Of a DNA stretch of 64,000 nucleotides, positions 52,123 through 60,563 are shown piece by piece. Numbering within the stretch: position 1 is the stretch's first letter; every line of letters begins with the position of its first letter. The notes beneath the pieces are model-generated. The model was not told the origin of the DNA. It was given only the letters and a program-made list of their open reading frames with translations, and made no database searches. The DNA is from Chloroflexota bacterium (GTDB lineage Bacteria > Chloroflexota > Anaerolineae > Aggregatilineales > Phototrophicaceae): positions 154,241 to 218,240 of the forward strand of contig JAPOYU010000054.1 of the NCBI GenBank assembly GCA_026706395.1. Reading direction: 5' to 3'. A program made the position numbers and the translations under genes.

Positions 52123-52173
52123 AGACACACCCGAACATTTGCTCTAGCATCACCCACAACTCCATGATAAAAT
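52123..52173 (+). promoter_or_regulatory. Three-copy LexA-like promoter element, copy B
   Basis: GAACATTTGCTC (52133-52144) matches GAAC-N4-GTTC in 7 of 8 positions, and TAAAAT (52168-52173) begins 35 nt after the G, exactly as in copies A and C. TTAACAACC follows at 52189, as it does at 2236 after copy A. No rightward gene follows; the next gene is convergent. Confidence 0.5.
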
Positions 52174-52310
52174 ACTCTCGTCCGCACATTAACAACCGCA
52201 TAGCCCCAGCCAACCGCCTATCCGGAATTGGAATTTTATTGGACAAAAAATATTTCGCCCTCCAACAAAAACTCTCCAAAACTCCAATAAGGCAGCCGGC
52301 CCCCCACCCA

Positions 52311-52343
52311 CATTGGCGGAAAAAACCTTTTCCCCCGCCAATG
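52311..52343. repeat. Hairpin with 9-bp arms, counterpart of that at 2256
   Basis: CATTGGCGG (52311-52319) and CCGCCAATG (52335-52343) pair perfectly around a 15-nt loop (A-rich, then CCTTTTCCC). Compared with the element at 2256 the arms differ at three positions on each side and remain fully complementary. Confidence 0.55.
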
Positions 52344-52473
52344 CCAATCCTACGCCATTTCCGCCGCAATCCCCTGCCACTACTCGCCTGCAGCATTGGC
52401 AGAATCGCCAAGACCATTGGCGCAAATCCGGCCAATCCGCGCCAATCTACCCCGATTCCCTCTGCGGTGACGC

Positions 52474-53655
52474 TCAGGATGCGCTTTGCCCGCCGGACGG
52501 AACCAAGCGATACATGATGGCGAAGGCGACGAGACCGAGACTTCCGGCGATAAGCCCAATGACAAGAAAGTTGCCCTCGCTCAGTTTGTATATCAGCCCA
52601 CCGAACGCCGCGCCCGATACGCGCCCGAGCGAATGCGCGCCCATATTGGCGCTCATCATAACGGCGCGGGACTTCGGCATGATCTCGGTGAAGAGCGGCA
52701 AGGCGGATACGATCGCCGCTTCAATGCAGATGAACATGACGAAGATGCCAAACATCGCCAGCGGCAAACTGAAACTGAGGTGAGGAATGATGAAGAAGCA
52801 GAGGGCGGCCACGAGCATGCCAACCATCGAAGTCTGCTTGGTGCCGGCTCGGTCGGCGATGGTGATGACGATGAACTCGCCGATGACTTCGGCAACGGCG
52901 ATCACAATTGTAATGACGCCCAGCGCGGTGAGAAGCAGACCGAAAGCGTCCTCCATCCATAAGCCGTAGTTGATGAAGAAGATCTCATGCGAAAGCGTCA
53001 GGCACAGTGAATACAGCAGGGCCGCCACCGCCGGTCGATGAGCGCTGACGGCGCGCATGGCCACGAGCGGATTGATAACCCGGATGCGCTGGTCCGGCTG
53101 CCGGTCTGATTCGACCAGGAGCCACACCGCCAGCGCTCCCAAGCCCAGCATAATCGCCAGGAACAGAAACACCGCCTGGAGTGAGTTGGCGTCGAGCAGG
53201 AAGCCGGCAACGGGCGCGGCGATGAGCAGGGAAAGCGCCCAGCTTAGCTCGGCAAAGCCCATGACGCGGGCGCGGCGGGTGAAATGGATGGTATCGCCGA
53301 AATATGCTTGAATGGTCGGGGCGTAGATGATCTTGCCAACGCCGAGGGCAAACATAACCACGACGAAGAGGCCATAGTTGGAAAAGAGGGCGCTGAGCAG
53401 GCTCATGCCAGCCATCATGAGCAGGACGCCGACCATCACCGCTTTTCGGCCGAAGTGGGCGAAGATCGTGCCGAGAATGGGGCTCAGCAAGCCGGCGCCG
53501 TTTGTCAAGGCGATGACGTTTTGAATGCTGTCGACCGACACGCTGAAGGTCGCGCCGATGGCGGAAACAAAGGGATAAGGAAAGCGCCTGGAGATGTTGA
53601 TGACCAGACGGCCAAATACGATAGCTAGAATCGACCAAACAAGTCTCTTATTCAC
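52474..53655 (-). CDS. Major facilitator superfamily transporter
   Basis: A 393-aa inner-membrane permease with about 12 hydrophobic segments. Seen: GTIFAHFGRKAVMVGVLLMM near residue 65, which is the loop 2-3 MFS motif (GxxxDxxGRK-like, here with H and F); ALGVGKIIYAPTIQAYFGD near 100; RARVMGFAELSWALSLLI near 125; and a central cytoplasmic loop (ESDRQPDQRIRVIN) dividing the two halves. The frame runs open into the upstream gene to 53790, but that part is antisense-like low-complexity sequence and overlaps the upstream coding region. GTG at 53655 is chosen, 22 nt after that gene's stop. The substrate is unknown. Confidence 0.85.
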   Translation of the reverse strand: MNKRLVWSILAIVFGRLVINISRRFPYPFVSAIGATFSVSVDSIQNVIALTNGAGLLSPILGTIFAHFGRKAVMVGVLLMMAGMSLLSALFSNYGLFVVVMFALGVGKIIYAPTIQAYFGDTIHFTRRARVMGFAELSWALSLLIAAPVAGFLLDANSLQAVFLFLAIMLGLGALAVWLLVESDRQPDQRIRVINPLVAMRAVSAHRPAVAALLYSLCLTLSHEIFFINYGLWMEDAFGLLLTALGVITIVIAVAEVIGEFIVITIADRAGTKQTSMVGMLVAALCFFIIPHLSFSLPLAMFGIFVMFICIEAAIVSALPLFTEIMPKSRAVMMSANMGAHSLGRVSGAAFGGLIYKLSEGNFLVIGLIAGSLGLVAFAIMYRLVPSGGQSAS

Positions 53656-53677
53656 GCGCGCTTGCCAGCTAAGTGGG

Positions 53678-54595
53678 TTAGGCCTGACCGAAGAACATTC
53701 TATCACAGGCGGGGACGAAGTCGGTGAGGCTGCTGTAGCCCTCCGCGAACTCGGCTGCCCGCTCGCCGATGACGACAGTTGGCACATCATTAAGCGTGTG
53801 GCGGCGGGTGCCCAGGTCTTCCATATTGCCGTGGTCGCTGGTGATGATGACTAAGCCGTCCGCGTCATCCCATTTCTCCAGTACCCCGCGCAAGACGGCG
53901 TCGAAGCGCTCGAGGATATCAATGCCGCGCTGTAGCGTGCCGCGATGCCCGATCCGGTCCGTCAGCCAATGGGAGTGGAAGCTGAAGTCATATTGCAGCG
54001 CCAGTTTCGCCAGCAGCCGCCCGGCTTCACGCGGTGGATAGTTTGGCAGGTTGTCTAACTTCAGATACCTGCGCCAGCTATTCGTCGTCCATTCCGCCGT
54101 CAGTGCGCGCCGGTGGATAACATCGTCAAGGGTGAAGTGCGGCAGGCCGGAGGCAAAGGCGGCTTGCTGAACGCTGGAGCGGAGCGTCTTGCCGCGCTCG
54201 AAGTCCGAAAGCAGCCGCGGCGGATAAGCGGTCAGCAGACGAGCGGACTTGCCGCGCATAGTCAGGCGGCGGAAGGTGCTGTGCTCAGCGATGAGCGAGC
54301 GCGTTTCCGCGTCAGGTTTCGGTCCATAATGGCGGCCGATCAGCTGTGACGCATTCAAGCCGGTCAAGAGGCTGGCTTGCCCCGTGCCGCTTTGGGGGCG
54401 CCCGGTCACGCCCAGCCGCGCATCGGTAGGCAGGAAGATGGCGCGCTCGCTTTCCTGGCGGCCTGTATCCGCCAGCCAGCGCCTTCCGTTGCTGAACTCC
54501 AGCATGGTTGGCGTATCGGCCGCGGCGAAGGGATTGATTTCGGGATTGTCATCACCCAGGCCGATGCCGTCCAGAAAGAGCGTGAGGATGCGCAT
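53678..54595 (-). CDS. Alkaline-phosphatase-superfamily metalloenzyme, phosphoglycerate-mutase/phosphopentomutase-like
   Basis: A 305-aa member of the superfamily that includes cofactor-independent phosphoglycerate mutase and phosphopentomutase. Seen: the N-terminal metal ligand in MRILTLFLDGIGLGDD, GVTGRPQSGTGQASLLTG near residue 63 with the Ser/Thr that is phosphorylated in relatives, HSHWLTDRIGHRGTLQRG near 207 and the metal-binding ITSDHGNMEDLG near 249. At 305 aa it is much shorter than iPGM (about 510) and lacks its inserted domain, so a mutase or phosphatase with another substrate is likely. It lies between an MBL hydrolase and an MFS gene, all leftward. Confidence 0.8.
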   Translation of the reverse strand: MRILTLFLDGIGLGDDNPEINPFAAADTPTMLEFSNGRRWLADTGRQESERAIFLPTDARLGVTGRPQSGTGQASLLTGLNASQLIGRHYGPKPDAETRSLIAEHSTFRRLTMRGKSARLLTAYPPRLLSDFERGKTLRSSVQQAAFASGLPHFTLDDVIHRRALTAEWTTNSWRRYLKLDNLPNYPPREAGRLLAKLALQYDFSFHSHWLTDRIGHRGTLQRGIDILERFDAVLRGVLEKWDDADGLVIITSDHGNMEDLGTRRHTLNDVPTVVIGERAAEFAEGYSSLTDFVPACDRMFFGQA

Positions 54596-54613
54596 TAGGC
54601 CGGGGCGCCTGGG

Positions 54614-55270
54614 TTAGGGCTGGCCGCCGTAGGAGAGCAGGAAGAGGTTGGTATGTCTTTCCCGCCCGATGGTGGTGGCGCCCATGTGCCCGGGCAAAAC
54701 GCGCACATCGTCGTCCAGCGTCATCAGCTTATCGACGATGGATCGCATGAGCAGAGCGTGATCGCCGCCGGGCAAGTCGGTCCGGCCGATGCTGCCGGCG
54801 AACAGGCTGTCGCCGCTGAAGAGTATCTTCTGCGCGGGCATATAGAAGCTGAGATGGCCGGGCGCGTGGCCGGGCGTGTAGAGGCTGTGCAGGCGAATCT
54901 CGTCCAGTTCAATGATCTGAGATTCCGACGTCAAAAGGCGATCGGGCTTGGCGGGAGCGGGCAACTCGCCCAAGCCGAAGAACAGCCCTTGAAGCGGAAT
55001 TTCGTCAAGCAGAGTCTCGCATTCTTCATGGATGTAGAAAGGTATCTGCAGCGCCCGCTTGATTTCAGCGCTGGCCAGGACATGGTCGAGATGGGCATGA
55101 GTCGCGAGCATCAGTTTGATGCTCCAACTCTCGGAGGCGGCAGCTTCGAGTATAAGGGATGCGTCGTCAACCGGATCGATCAGAATGGCATTTTTCGTCT
55201 CGCTATCGGCGACCAAATAGGCGTTGCTCGCGAATGGTCCAAGCGTCAGCGACTTTATCTTCACGGGCAT
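54614..55270 (-). CDS. Metallo-beta-lactamase fold hydrolase, glyoxalase II-like
   Basis: A 218-aa hydrolase of the glyoxalase II/YcbL group. Seen: FASNAYLVADSETKNAILID at the N terminus, the metal signature THAHLDHVLAS near residue 57, YTPGHAPGHLSFYM near 130, the bridging Asp in LFSGDSLFAGSIGRTD near 149 and PGHMGATTIGRE near 193. It is expected to cleave thioesters such as lactoylglutathione analogues; the true substrate is unknown. It follows murJ by 8 nt and precedes the phosphoglycerate-mutase-like gene by 18 nt, and may be on the murJ message. Confidence 0.87.
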   Translation of the reverse strand: MPVKIKSLTLGPFASNAYLVADSETKNAILIDPVDDASLILEAAASESWSIKLMLATHAHLDHVLASAEIKRALQIPFYIHEECETLLDEIPLQGLFFGLGELPAPAKPDRLLTSESQIIELDEIRLHSLYTPGHAPGHLSFYMPAQKILFSGDSLFAGSIGRTDLPGGDHALLMRSIVDKLMTLDDDVRVLPGHMGATTIGRERHTNLFLLSYGGQP

Positions 55271-55278
55271 GGTTCACC

Positions 55279-56943
55279 TCAGGTCCTTGGGCGACGAACG
55301 ATGATTTGCCAAAGCTGCGCCAACTCTTCCATTCTTAGAAGGAGCGCGACCAAGAGAAAGGCCGCCAGCCCAACACAACCTTCAACGGCCAGTCTCACGA
55401 TTGTAACGGAGAGCCCGCGTTGGGGCATGAGAAGCTCCCAGAGTGTGTCTGTGGCGACGATCGCAGCCGCCATTATGAGCGACGCGACAAGCGTCTTGAG
55501 CAGACACTGCGCAAGGGCGCGCTCGTGAATGCCGCGCCAGCGGCGGCGCAAGATGATCAGTAATGATAGCACTTCGAACATGACGCCGAGGGAATTCGCC
55601 AGCGCGAGGCCGCTAACACTGCCGACATCCGGCTGTAGCGCCAGGCTTGGCATGGAGCGCGCTATCGAATTACGCAAGCTGTTGGCGGCGACGGTCTCCA
55701 CGTCGCTGAGGATGAAAGCTAGGACGAAATTGATAAGCGCGCCGCCCAGCGCGGCAAAAAGGGGCGTCAAGGTGTCTTTGTCGGCGTAGAAGCTGCGAGC
55801 GATGACTTCCAGCGTGGAATGGACGATGAGGCCGAGCGTGAACATCGTCAAAGTGCTGTAGACCAGGGCCGAGGCGGAGGCGTCAAAAGCGCCGCGCTCA
55901 AGCAGGCTGATAAGAGGGCGGCCAAGCACGATCAATCCGATAGCGGCGGGAACGCTGCTGACCAGGATGAAGCGCAGGGCGCCAGTCATAGCGCCGCGTT
56001 TCCCGTCGAGATCGTCCATCTCGCTTAAGGCTGCCAGAGTGGGGAAGATCACGATGCCCATGGCTGTGCCGATCAGGGTCTGCGGGATTTGCATGAGCCG
56101 CCAGCCCCAATCCAGCGCGCTGACCGAGCCCACGCCGAGCCGCGATGCGATGTTGTTCATCACAAGAAAGTTGAGGCTGAAGACGCCCAAGCCACCGATA
56201 CGCGGCAGCATCAGGCGAATGACGCGCCAAAACTGCGGATCCCGCAAGCCCAATTCGAGCCGCCAGCGCATCTTGTATCGAATCAAGCCGGGGACCTGTA
56301 TCCCGAAGTGAAGCGCGGCGCCGAAAACCGCGCCAATGGCGATACCGCGCACGCCCAAAACCGGAAGGAGAAAGATGACGCCGAAGAGGATGCCGATATC
56401 GAACATGATCGGCGCCAGGGCCGGCAGCAGAAAATGCTGATGCGAGTTCAGGATGCCGCTGAATATCCCGCTGACGGCGAAAATGATCGTGCTCAAGAGC
56501 AGGATGCGCATCATGTCGACGGTGTTTTGCGCGGTGAGCTCGTCGAAGCCGGGCGCGACTACATTGGCGACCAGCCAGGGCGCAAGTACAAATACGACTG
56601 CGCTGATGATCAGCGCCAGCGAGAATATCGTGTTGATGATGTGGCTGGAAAGCTGCCAGGCGGAATCGTATTCTCCTTTGGCCAGGAAGCCGCTGAATAT
56701 CGGAATGAAGGCATGGGTCAAGGCGCCGCCGGAGATCAGAATGACGATCAGTTCGGGAATGCGGTTGGCCGCGACATAGGCGTCGAGATCGCGCCCGACG
56801 CCAAAGGCCTGCGCGATTATGAGTGTCTGCAGGAGGCTGATGACCTTGGCCGCCGCGAAGGCGAGCATGACTATTATTGTAGAGCGGGCGATGTGACGCG
56901 CATGCTGCCGCTGAGATGCGCCTTTGCGATTATCGGTCGCCAT
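55279..56943 (-). CDS. murJ: Lipid II flippase MurJ
   Basis: A 554-aa polytopic membrane protein with about 14 hydrophobic segments that flips lipid II across the membrane for peptidoglycan synthesis. Seen: QAFGVGRDLDAYVAANRIPE near residue 45, GGALTHAFIPIFSGFLAKGE near 72, the PGFDELTAQNTVDMMRILL segment near 131 and the central ALDWGWRLMQIPQTLIGTAM near 279, all typical of the MurJ/MviN family. The neighbour is a C39 peptidase-TPR gene 8 nt upstream, then ruvX. Presence of MurJ agrees with a peptidoglycan-containing cell and with the M23-like gene at 37583. Confidence 0.94.
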   Translation of the reverse strand: MATDNRKGASQRQHARHIARSTIIVMLAFAAAKVISLLQTLIIAQAFGVGRDLDAYVAANRIPELIVILISGGALTHAFIPIFSGFLAKGEYDSAWQLSSHIINTIFSLALIISAVVFVLAPWLVANVVAPGFDELTAQNTVDMMRILLLSTIIFAVSGIFSGILNSHQHFLLPALAPIMFDIGILFGVIFLLPVLGVRGIAIGAVFGAALHFGIQVPGLIRYKMRWRLELGLRDPQFWRVIRLMLPRIGGLGVFSLNFLVMNNIASRLGVGSVSALDWGWRLMQIPQTLIGTAMGIVIFPTLAALSEMDDLDGKRGAMTGALRFILVSSVPAAIGLIVLGRPLISLLERGAFDASASALVYSTLTMFTLGLIVHSTLEVIARSFYADKDTLTPLFAALGGALINFVLAFILSDVETVAANSLRNSIARSMPSLALQPDVGSVSGLALANSLGVMFEVLSLLIILRRRWRGIHERALAQCLLKTLVASLIMAAAIVATDTLWELLMPQRGLSVTIVRLAVEGCVGLAAFLLVALLLRMEELAQLWQIIVRRPRT

Positions 56944-56951
56944 CGAGGGCC

Positions 56952-58412
56952 CTAATTCAAGCTCGCCAAGGCGTCGCGAGCGGCGTCGAAATTGGGGTTG
57001 TAGGCTAGGGCGTGGCGATACAGCGATTCGGCTTGCTGGTTCTTGCCTTGCGCTTGGCGGACGCGGCCTTGCCAGTAGTAGCTCTCTTCAAGTTCAGACG
57101 AGTTGTTCAGGTTGATCCTGGCCAGGCTCAGTACGTCGTCGTAGCGCCCGACCTCAAAGTAGGCTTCAAAGATGCCGAACTGGTACCAGAAGACTCGCCA
57201 GGGCAGTTTGCCGGTGCGATTCGCCTGGTCGAAGGCGACGGCCGCCTCAGGGTGTCGACCCAAGGCGACCAGGGACGTGCCCATATTCAACCAGGCGAAG
57301 GCATCTTGTGGTTGACGGCGGGCTTCGTCTTGAGCGGTATCGAAGGCGAATTGCGCCGCATCCCGCACGTCCCAGTGGGTATCCAGCAGGGCGCGCAGCA
57401 ATGACTCGCGCTGCGGCTCGTAGACGACGATGAATGTGCGATTGAAGGCCCTCCAGTCTCTATCGACCTGGGCATAACTGATCGCGACGCCTTGGGCGGC
57501 GTCGCCGACGCCGAGGAAGCTGTCAAAAAAATAGAAGAGCTGCAAGTTGTCATCATAGGCGACTGGCACGCGATAATGGCCGATCCAGTCATAGGCTTCG
57601 AACATTTCCCCCGTTTCGATGACGACTGGGAAGCCGTTGGCTACCAATAGTTTCAGCAAGTCTAGCGTGCCGCCCATGCGCACGATCGCTTCCACGAAAG
57701 TTTCTTCTTCGACGAATCCCGCTAATTCATGCGGGCTGACGTTCTTGTCTTCGCGGTTAGGTTTGAGCCGGGCGCCGGCGTAGGCTTGGTCGCGCTGCCA
57801 GCCGTAATAACTCAGCGCCATAGTAATTGTTGCTGGTCCACAGTTGTTCCAGGTCTGCTGCTGATGGCGCACGCCCGATATCCGGGCTTCACTCGGCAGG
57901 GTATTGAGCGGGGCTGTGGCGGCGGTGGGGGATGTGGCCTCGGGCGATGAGACGGGCTCGGGTTCCTGTTGGTTTTGGGCTGTCGGCGCCACATCCTGGA
58001 CGATTGTCGGCGAGGGCGTGGCAGTGGGCGGAATCCGCGTTGGCGGCGCGGTCGATTCTGTCGCGGCTGCCGAGGGTTCCGCAGTGGAGGTCGCGGCGAA
58101 GTCCAGCGGCATGTCGAGCAGAGAGAGGGCGCTATCAGAGTCAGCAGGAGCGACGAGAGTGGGGAAGACGCCACCTATGGGCGTGGGACGACGCAGGATG
58201 CTCATGAAGGGTAGTTGGTCGATTATGCGCTGCTGTTGGGCCGGCTGCAAGACTTCGCGAAAGCCAAAGATTATGCCGGCGATACCTAGCAACACCAGAA
58301 CGAAGATTATGATCAGGCCCCAAAAGAGAAACCGTGGCGGCGCCGACAGTCCCTGGTCCCGGCGCTGAAAGTGATGAATTCGGCTCGGCTGAGTATCGTG
58401 TAAATCGCGCAC
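56952..58412 (-). CDS. Membrane-anchored C39 family peptidase with TPR repeats
   Basis: A 486-aa protein: one N-terminal membrane helix (about 30-50), a Thr/Pro/Ala-rich linker (about 95-175), a C39-type papain-like domain (about 180-330) and tetratricopeptide repeats (about 365-486; AFAWLNMGTSLVALGRHPEA, ESYYWQGRVRQAQGKNQQAE, HALAYNPNFDAARDAL). Seen in the catalytic domain: WNNCGPATITMALSYYG near 187 with Cys190 and the catalytic His in YDWIGHYRVPVAYDD near 275. C39 domains cleave after double-Gly leaders when fused to ABC exporters, but this one is stand-alone and outside the membrane, so another protein target or peptide is likely. It shares a promoter region with murJ. Confidence 0.82.
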   Translation of the reverse strand: MRDLHDTQPSRIHHFQRRDQGLSAPPRFLFWGLIIIFVLVLLGIAGIIFGFREVLQPAQQQRIIDQLPFMSILRRPTPIGGVFPTLVAPADSDSALSLLDMPLDFAATSTAEPSAAATESTAPPTRIPPTATPSPTIVQDVAPTAQNQQEPEPVSSPEATSPTAATAPLNTLPSEARISGVRHQQQTWNNCGPATITMALSYYGWQRDQAYAGARLKPNREDKNVSPHELAGFVEEETFVEAIVRMGGTLDLLKLLVANGFPVVIETGEMFEAYDWIGHYRVPVAYDDNLQLFYFFDSFLGVGDAAQGVAISYAQVDRDWRAFNRTFIVVYEPQRESLLRALLDTHWDVRDAAQFAFDTAQDEARRQPQDAFAWLNMGTSLVALGRHPEAAVAFDQANRTGKLPWRVFWYQFGIFEAYFEVGRYDDVLSLARINLNNSSELEESYYWQGRVRQAQGKNQQAESLYRHALAYNPNFDAARDALASLN

Positions 58413-58504
58413 GGCTGCAATCTCGTTGTCGACATTAAGCGTCTAGCAGGCACAGCCCCGGCGACTTACCAGCAGGTAGGCCGGCTCAGACTGCGCCAAC
58501 TACT

Positions 58505-58532
58505 AGTATAGTCGGCTAAGCGCATGTGCCAA
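58505..58532 (-). promoter_or_regulatory. Sigma-A promoter of the C39-murJ operon
   Basis: Minus strand TTGGCA (58527-58532), 16 nt, TATACT (58505-58510). It lies at the end of ruvX and gives a leader of about 85 nt before the C39 peptidase start. Confidence 0.65.
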
Positions 58533-58974
58533 TGTCCTGCGGGGGAAACGTAGCGGAACCGCAGCTTAAGGCATCCAGATAGGATTGCAGGATGACTCTG
58601 GCGGCGAGGTCGTCAATGTGTTCACGCGCTGCGCGCTTCTGCGTTGCCGCCAGGCTGCGCGCCTCTTCGGTGGTCAAGTATTCACTGACCTCGACGACTG
58701 GTAGGGCGATGATCTTTCTCATTTCTGCTATCCATAGGCGAACTTGGTCCGCCTGGGTTGAGATGCCGGCGGGCGCATTGGGGTTTATGGGGACGCCTAC
58801 GACGATTCCAACAGCGCTTTCTCGCGAAGCAATGGAGCTTATGCGGGCGAAGTCTTTGGCGGGACCGCGCGACTGAACGATCTCGAGCTCACGCGCGCTT
58901 ATGCCCAGCGCATCGCTTACGGCAAGGCCGATGCGTTTTTCGCCGGGGTCAACACCAAGGAGTCGGCCGATCAT
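58516..58974 (-). CDS. ruvX: Holliday junction resolvase-like RuvX/YqgF
   Basis: A 152-aa RNase H-fold nuclease; homologues process the 5' end of pre-16S rRNA and have been proposed to act as Holliday junction resolvases. Seen: LLGVDPGEKRIGLAVSD at the N terminus with the first catalytic Asp, GIVVGVPINPNAPAG near residue 56, VSEYLTTEEARSL near 95 and the last acidic motif HIDDLAARVILQSYL near 118. The ATG overlaps the stop of the upstream baseplate-J-like gene by 4 nt, so translation is coupled. Confidence 0.93.
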   Translation of the reverse strand: MIGRLLGVDPGEKRIGLAVSDALGISARELEIVQSRGPAKDFARISSIASRESAVGIVVGVPINPNAPAGISTQADQVRLWIAEMRKIIALPVVEVSEYLTTEEARSLAATQKRAAREHIDDLAARVILQSYLDALSCGSATFPPQDIGTCA

Positions 58975-60512
58975 GCCCGCTCTCTCACGCGCACATTGAT
59001 GCGGACAGCCAACTGCGGCATTCGCTGTAGATTCCGCGGGAAGAGTTCAATCTGGGGCGGGTCAGTGGATGAGATCTCTGACTTTTGGGCAAGCAGCTGC
59101 TTCGTCTGGTCCAGCGTCGCGCCGGCCAACTGGTCGCGCAGTTGGTTGCCGTCGAGTTTCGCGATGACGGTTGCGCTGCCCGCTACAGTGAAGCTGATCT
59201 GGCCGTCCCTCCTAGTTTGGGAGAACGGTCCCCGTTGGTAGGCGACTGAGTCCAGCAACAATTCCTTTTGCTCGGGCACGGCCGCCTTCAGCCGGGCGAG
59301 CAATAGCTGCCGTCCGTATCGATCATCAATGGCCAGGGCGGTGACCACAGCGCGCATAGAGAGAGAAAGTTCACTTGTCATCGTGCCTACATCAGCGGAG
59401 AAGTCAGTCCATTCTTTGCGTTCATCTTCGATCTTGATTGATTCGATGACAATGACATGGTTATCGGAGAGATCGGCGCGGATCTGCTCGTAGGCCAAGG
59501 ACTGAAGCTGAATTCGCAGCAAGTCAAGCAACTTGTCTTGGTCGGCGACCGCGACAGATTTCACGCTGCGGTTGCCGCCGCCGGCCGCGGATGTCAGGTT
59601 TATGACCGATACGCTATCAGCCAAAGCGCCCAAGACCGAATTGATCATGCCTGGACCGACGTTGCCGATGCTGCCGCGGTAGCTCTCCATCGCAACGACG
59701 GCCCCGTCGACATGCCGCCCGGCGCCGCCCGGCACGACGACATCGGCCACTGTTTCGAATAGGATTGGCTCGCCGGCGCTGGTACCAAGGATCGTACCGC
59801 GCGGAATTTCGACACGGTCCGCGCCGAGATTGGTGAACGTGACGGCCGCGACAGCCGAAACACTATCGAGGCGGACGCTGCCGCTTGTGGGAATCGATGC
59901 TGTCGCTTCTGCGGTTGCGCGTATGGTATGAGCCGGGATGATCCCTTTCTCGGCATCTACCGTTTTCAACTTGCGATCAGCGACGATATCGAAAACCAGG
60001 CTGATGTTTTCTTCATGCAGGCTGACCGTTACTTCGGCGCCGGGCAGGATTGTGTAGAGCGCAGCGCCGATGGCGACAAACAGCAGCGTAAGGGCTATCA
60101 GACGCTCGAAGAACGTTCGCCAGGGCGAATGTCGCGAACGCCGGGCGCGCATAAACTCCAGGTCTGCCGCCTGAAGATCAGCCTTGGGTTTGTGATAGCG
60201 GGGAAGAAACATTTTCTGCCGGCCGCGTTTCCAGCGCTCCCGTCGGCTAACTTCGATCGACGGGAAGCAACTGATGTTAAGCCCGGCGGCGTAAAACTGG
60301 AGACTCGAATCTTGAGAGACGATGGCGAGCTGAATAGCGCGTCGATAGGCATCGCGCTGTATCAGGACGAGATCCAGCTTGCGCCGCAGGCTATTGCCGT
60401 CTTCGGGCCAGATCAACAGTACGCGCTTGCCACGGAGACCGGACAGGCGGTCGCGAACGGTGACGACCGTGTCGGTCGCCTCAAGATAGACGCGTTCGAA
60501 TTCAACTGACAT
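58971..60512 (-). CDS. Membrane protein with baseplate J-like domain, function unknown
   Basis: A 513-aa protein. The first 130 residues form a cytoplasmic domain (EFERVYLEATDTVVTVRDRL; RGKRVLLIWPEDGNSLRRK). One membrane helix follows (about 137-158). The extracytoplasmic part (about 165-513) contains a beta-rich domain with AVTFTNLGADRVEIPRGTIL near 222 and VADVVVPGGAGRHVDGAVVA near 250, like the start of phage baseplate J proteins. It then has helices with internal YEQIRADLSDNHVIVIES and a C-terminal beta domain. Such genes are common next to ruvX and alaS in related genomes as far as I recall. TATACT (60521-60526) ends 8 nt before the ATG with no ribosome site, so the message may be leaderless. 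The function is not known. Confidence 0.75.
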   Translation of the reverse strand: MSVEFERVYLEATDTVVTVRDRLSGLRGKRVLLIWPEDGNSLRRKLDLVLIQRDAYRRAIQLAIVSQDSSLQFYAAGLNISCFPSIEVSRRERWKRGRQKMFLPRYHKPKADLQAADLEFMRARRSRHSPWRTFFERLIALTLLFVAIGAALYTILPGAEVTVSLHEENISLVFDIVADRKLKTVDAEKGIIPAHTIRATAEATASIPTSGSVRLDSVSAVAAVTFTNLGADRVEIPRGTILGTSAGEPILFETVADVVVPGGAGRHVDGAVVAMESYRGSIGNVGPGMINSVLGALADSVSVINLTSAAGGGNRSVKSVAVADQDKLLDLLRIQLQSLAYEQIRADLSDNHVIVIESIKIEDERKEWTDFSADVGTMTSELSLSMRAVVTALAIDDRYGRQLLLARLKAAVPEQKELLLDSVAYQRGPFSQTRRDGQISFTVAGSATVIAKLDGNQLRDQLAGATLDQTKQLLAQKSEISSTDPPQIELFPRNLQRMPQLAVRINVRVRERA

Positions 60513-60520
60513 CAGTTAGA

Positions 60521-60526
60521 AGTATA
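60521..60526 (-). promoter_or_regulatory. -10 hexamer giving a probable leaderless transcript
   Basis: TATACT on the minus strand ends 8 nt before the ATG of the baseplate J-like gene. No Shine-Dalgarno sequence and no convincing -35 are present. Confidence 0.4.
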
Positions 60527-60563
60527 CGACGATTTGCGGAAGCGCGACGGCGGCGAATGGATG

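Larger units (their letters stand above)
51897..52473. other. 577-bp spacer rich in repeats and secondary structure
   Basis: No credible gene is seen. In order it holds CTCTGTGG-family words (52013-52066), a 10-bp hairpin next to a four-run G-tract (52081-52121), copy B of the LexA-like element (52123-52173), a TTGGA/TCCAA hairpin region (about 52238-52268), a perfect 9-bp hairpin (52311-52343) and CCAAT-rich repeats (52340-52450). Composition swings from G/C-tracts to A/T-rich stretches, unlike the coding DNA around it. Confidence 0.6.
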
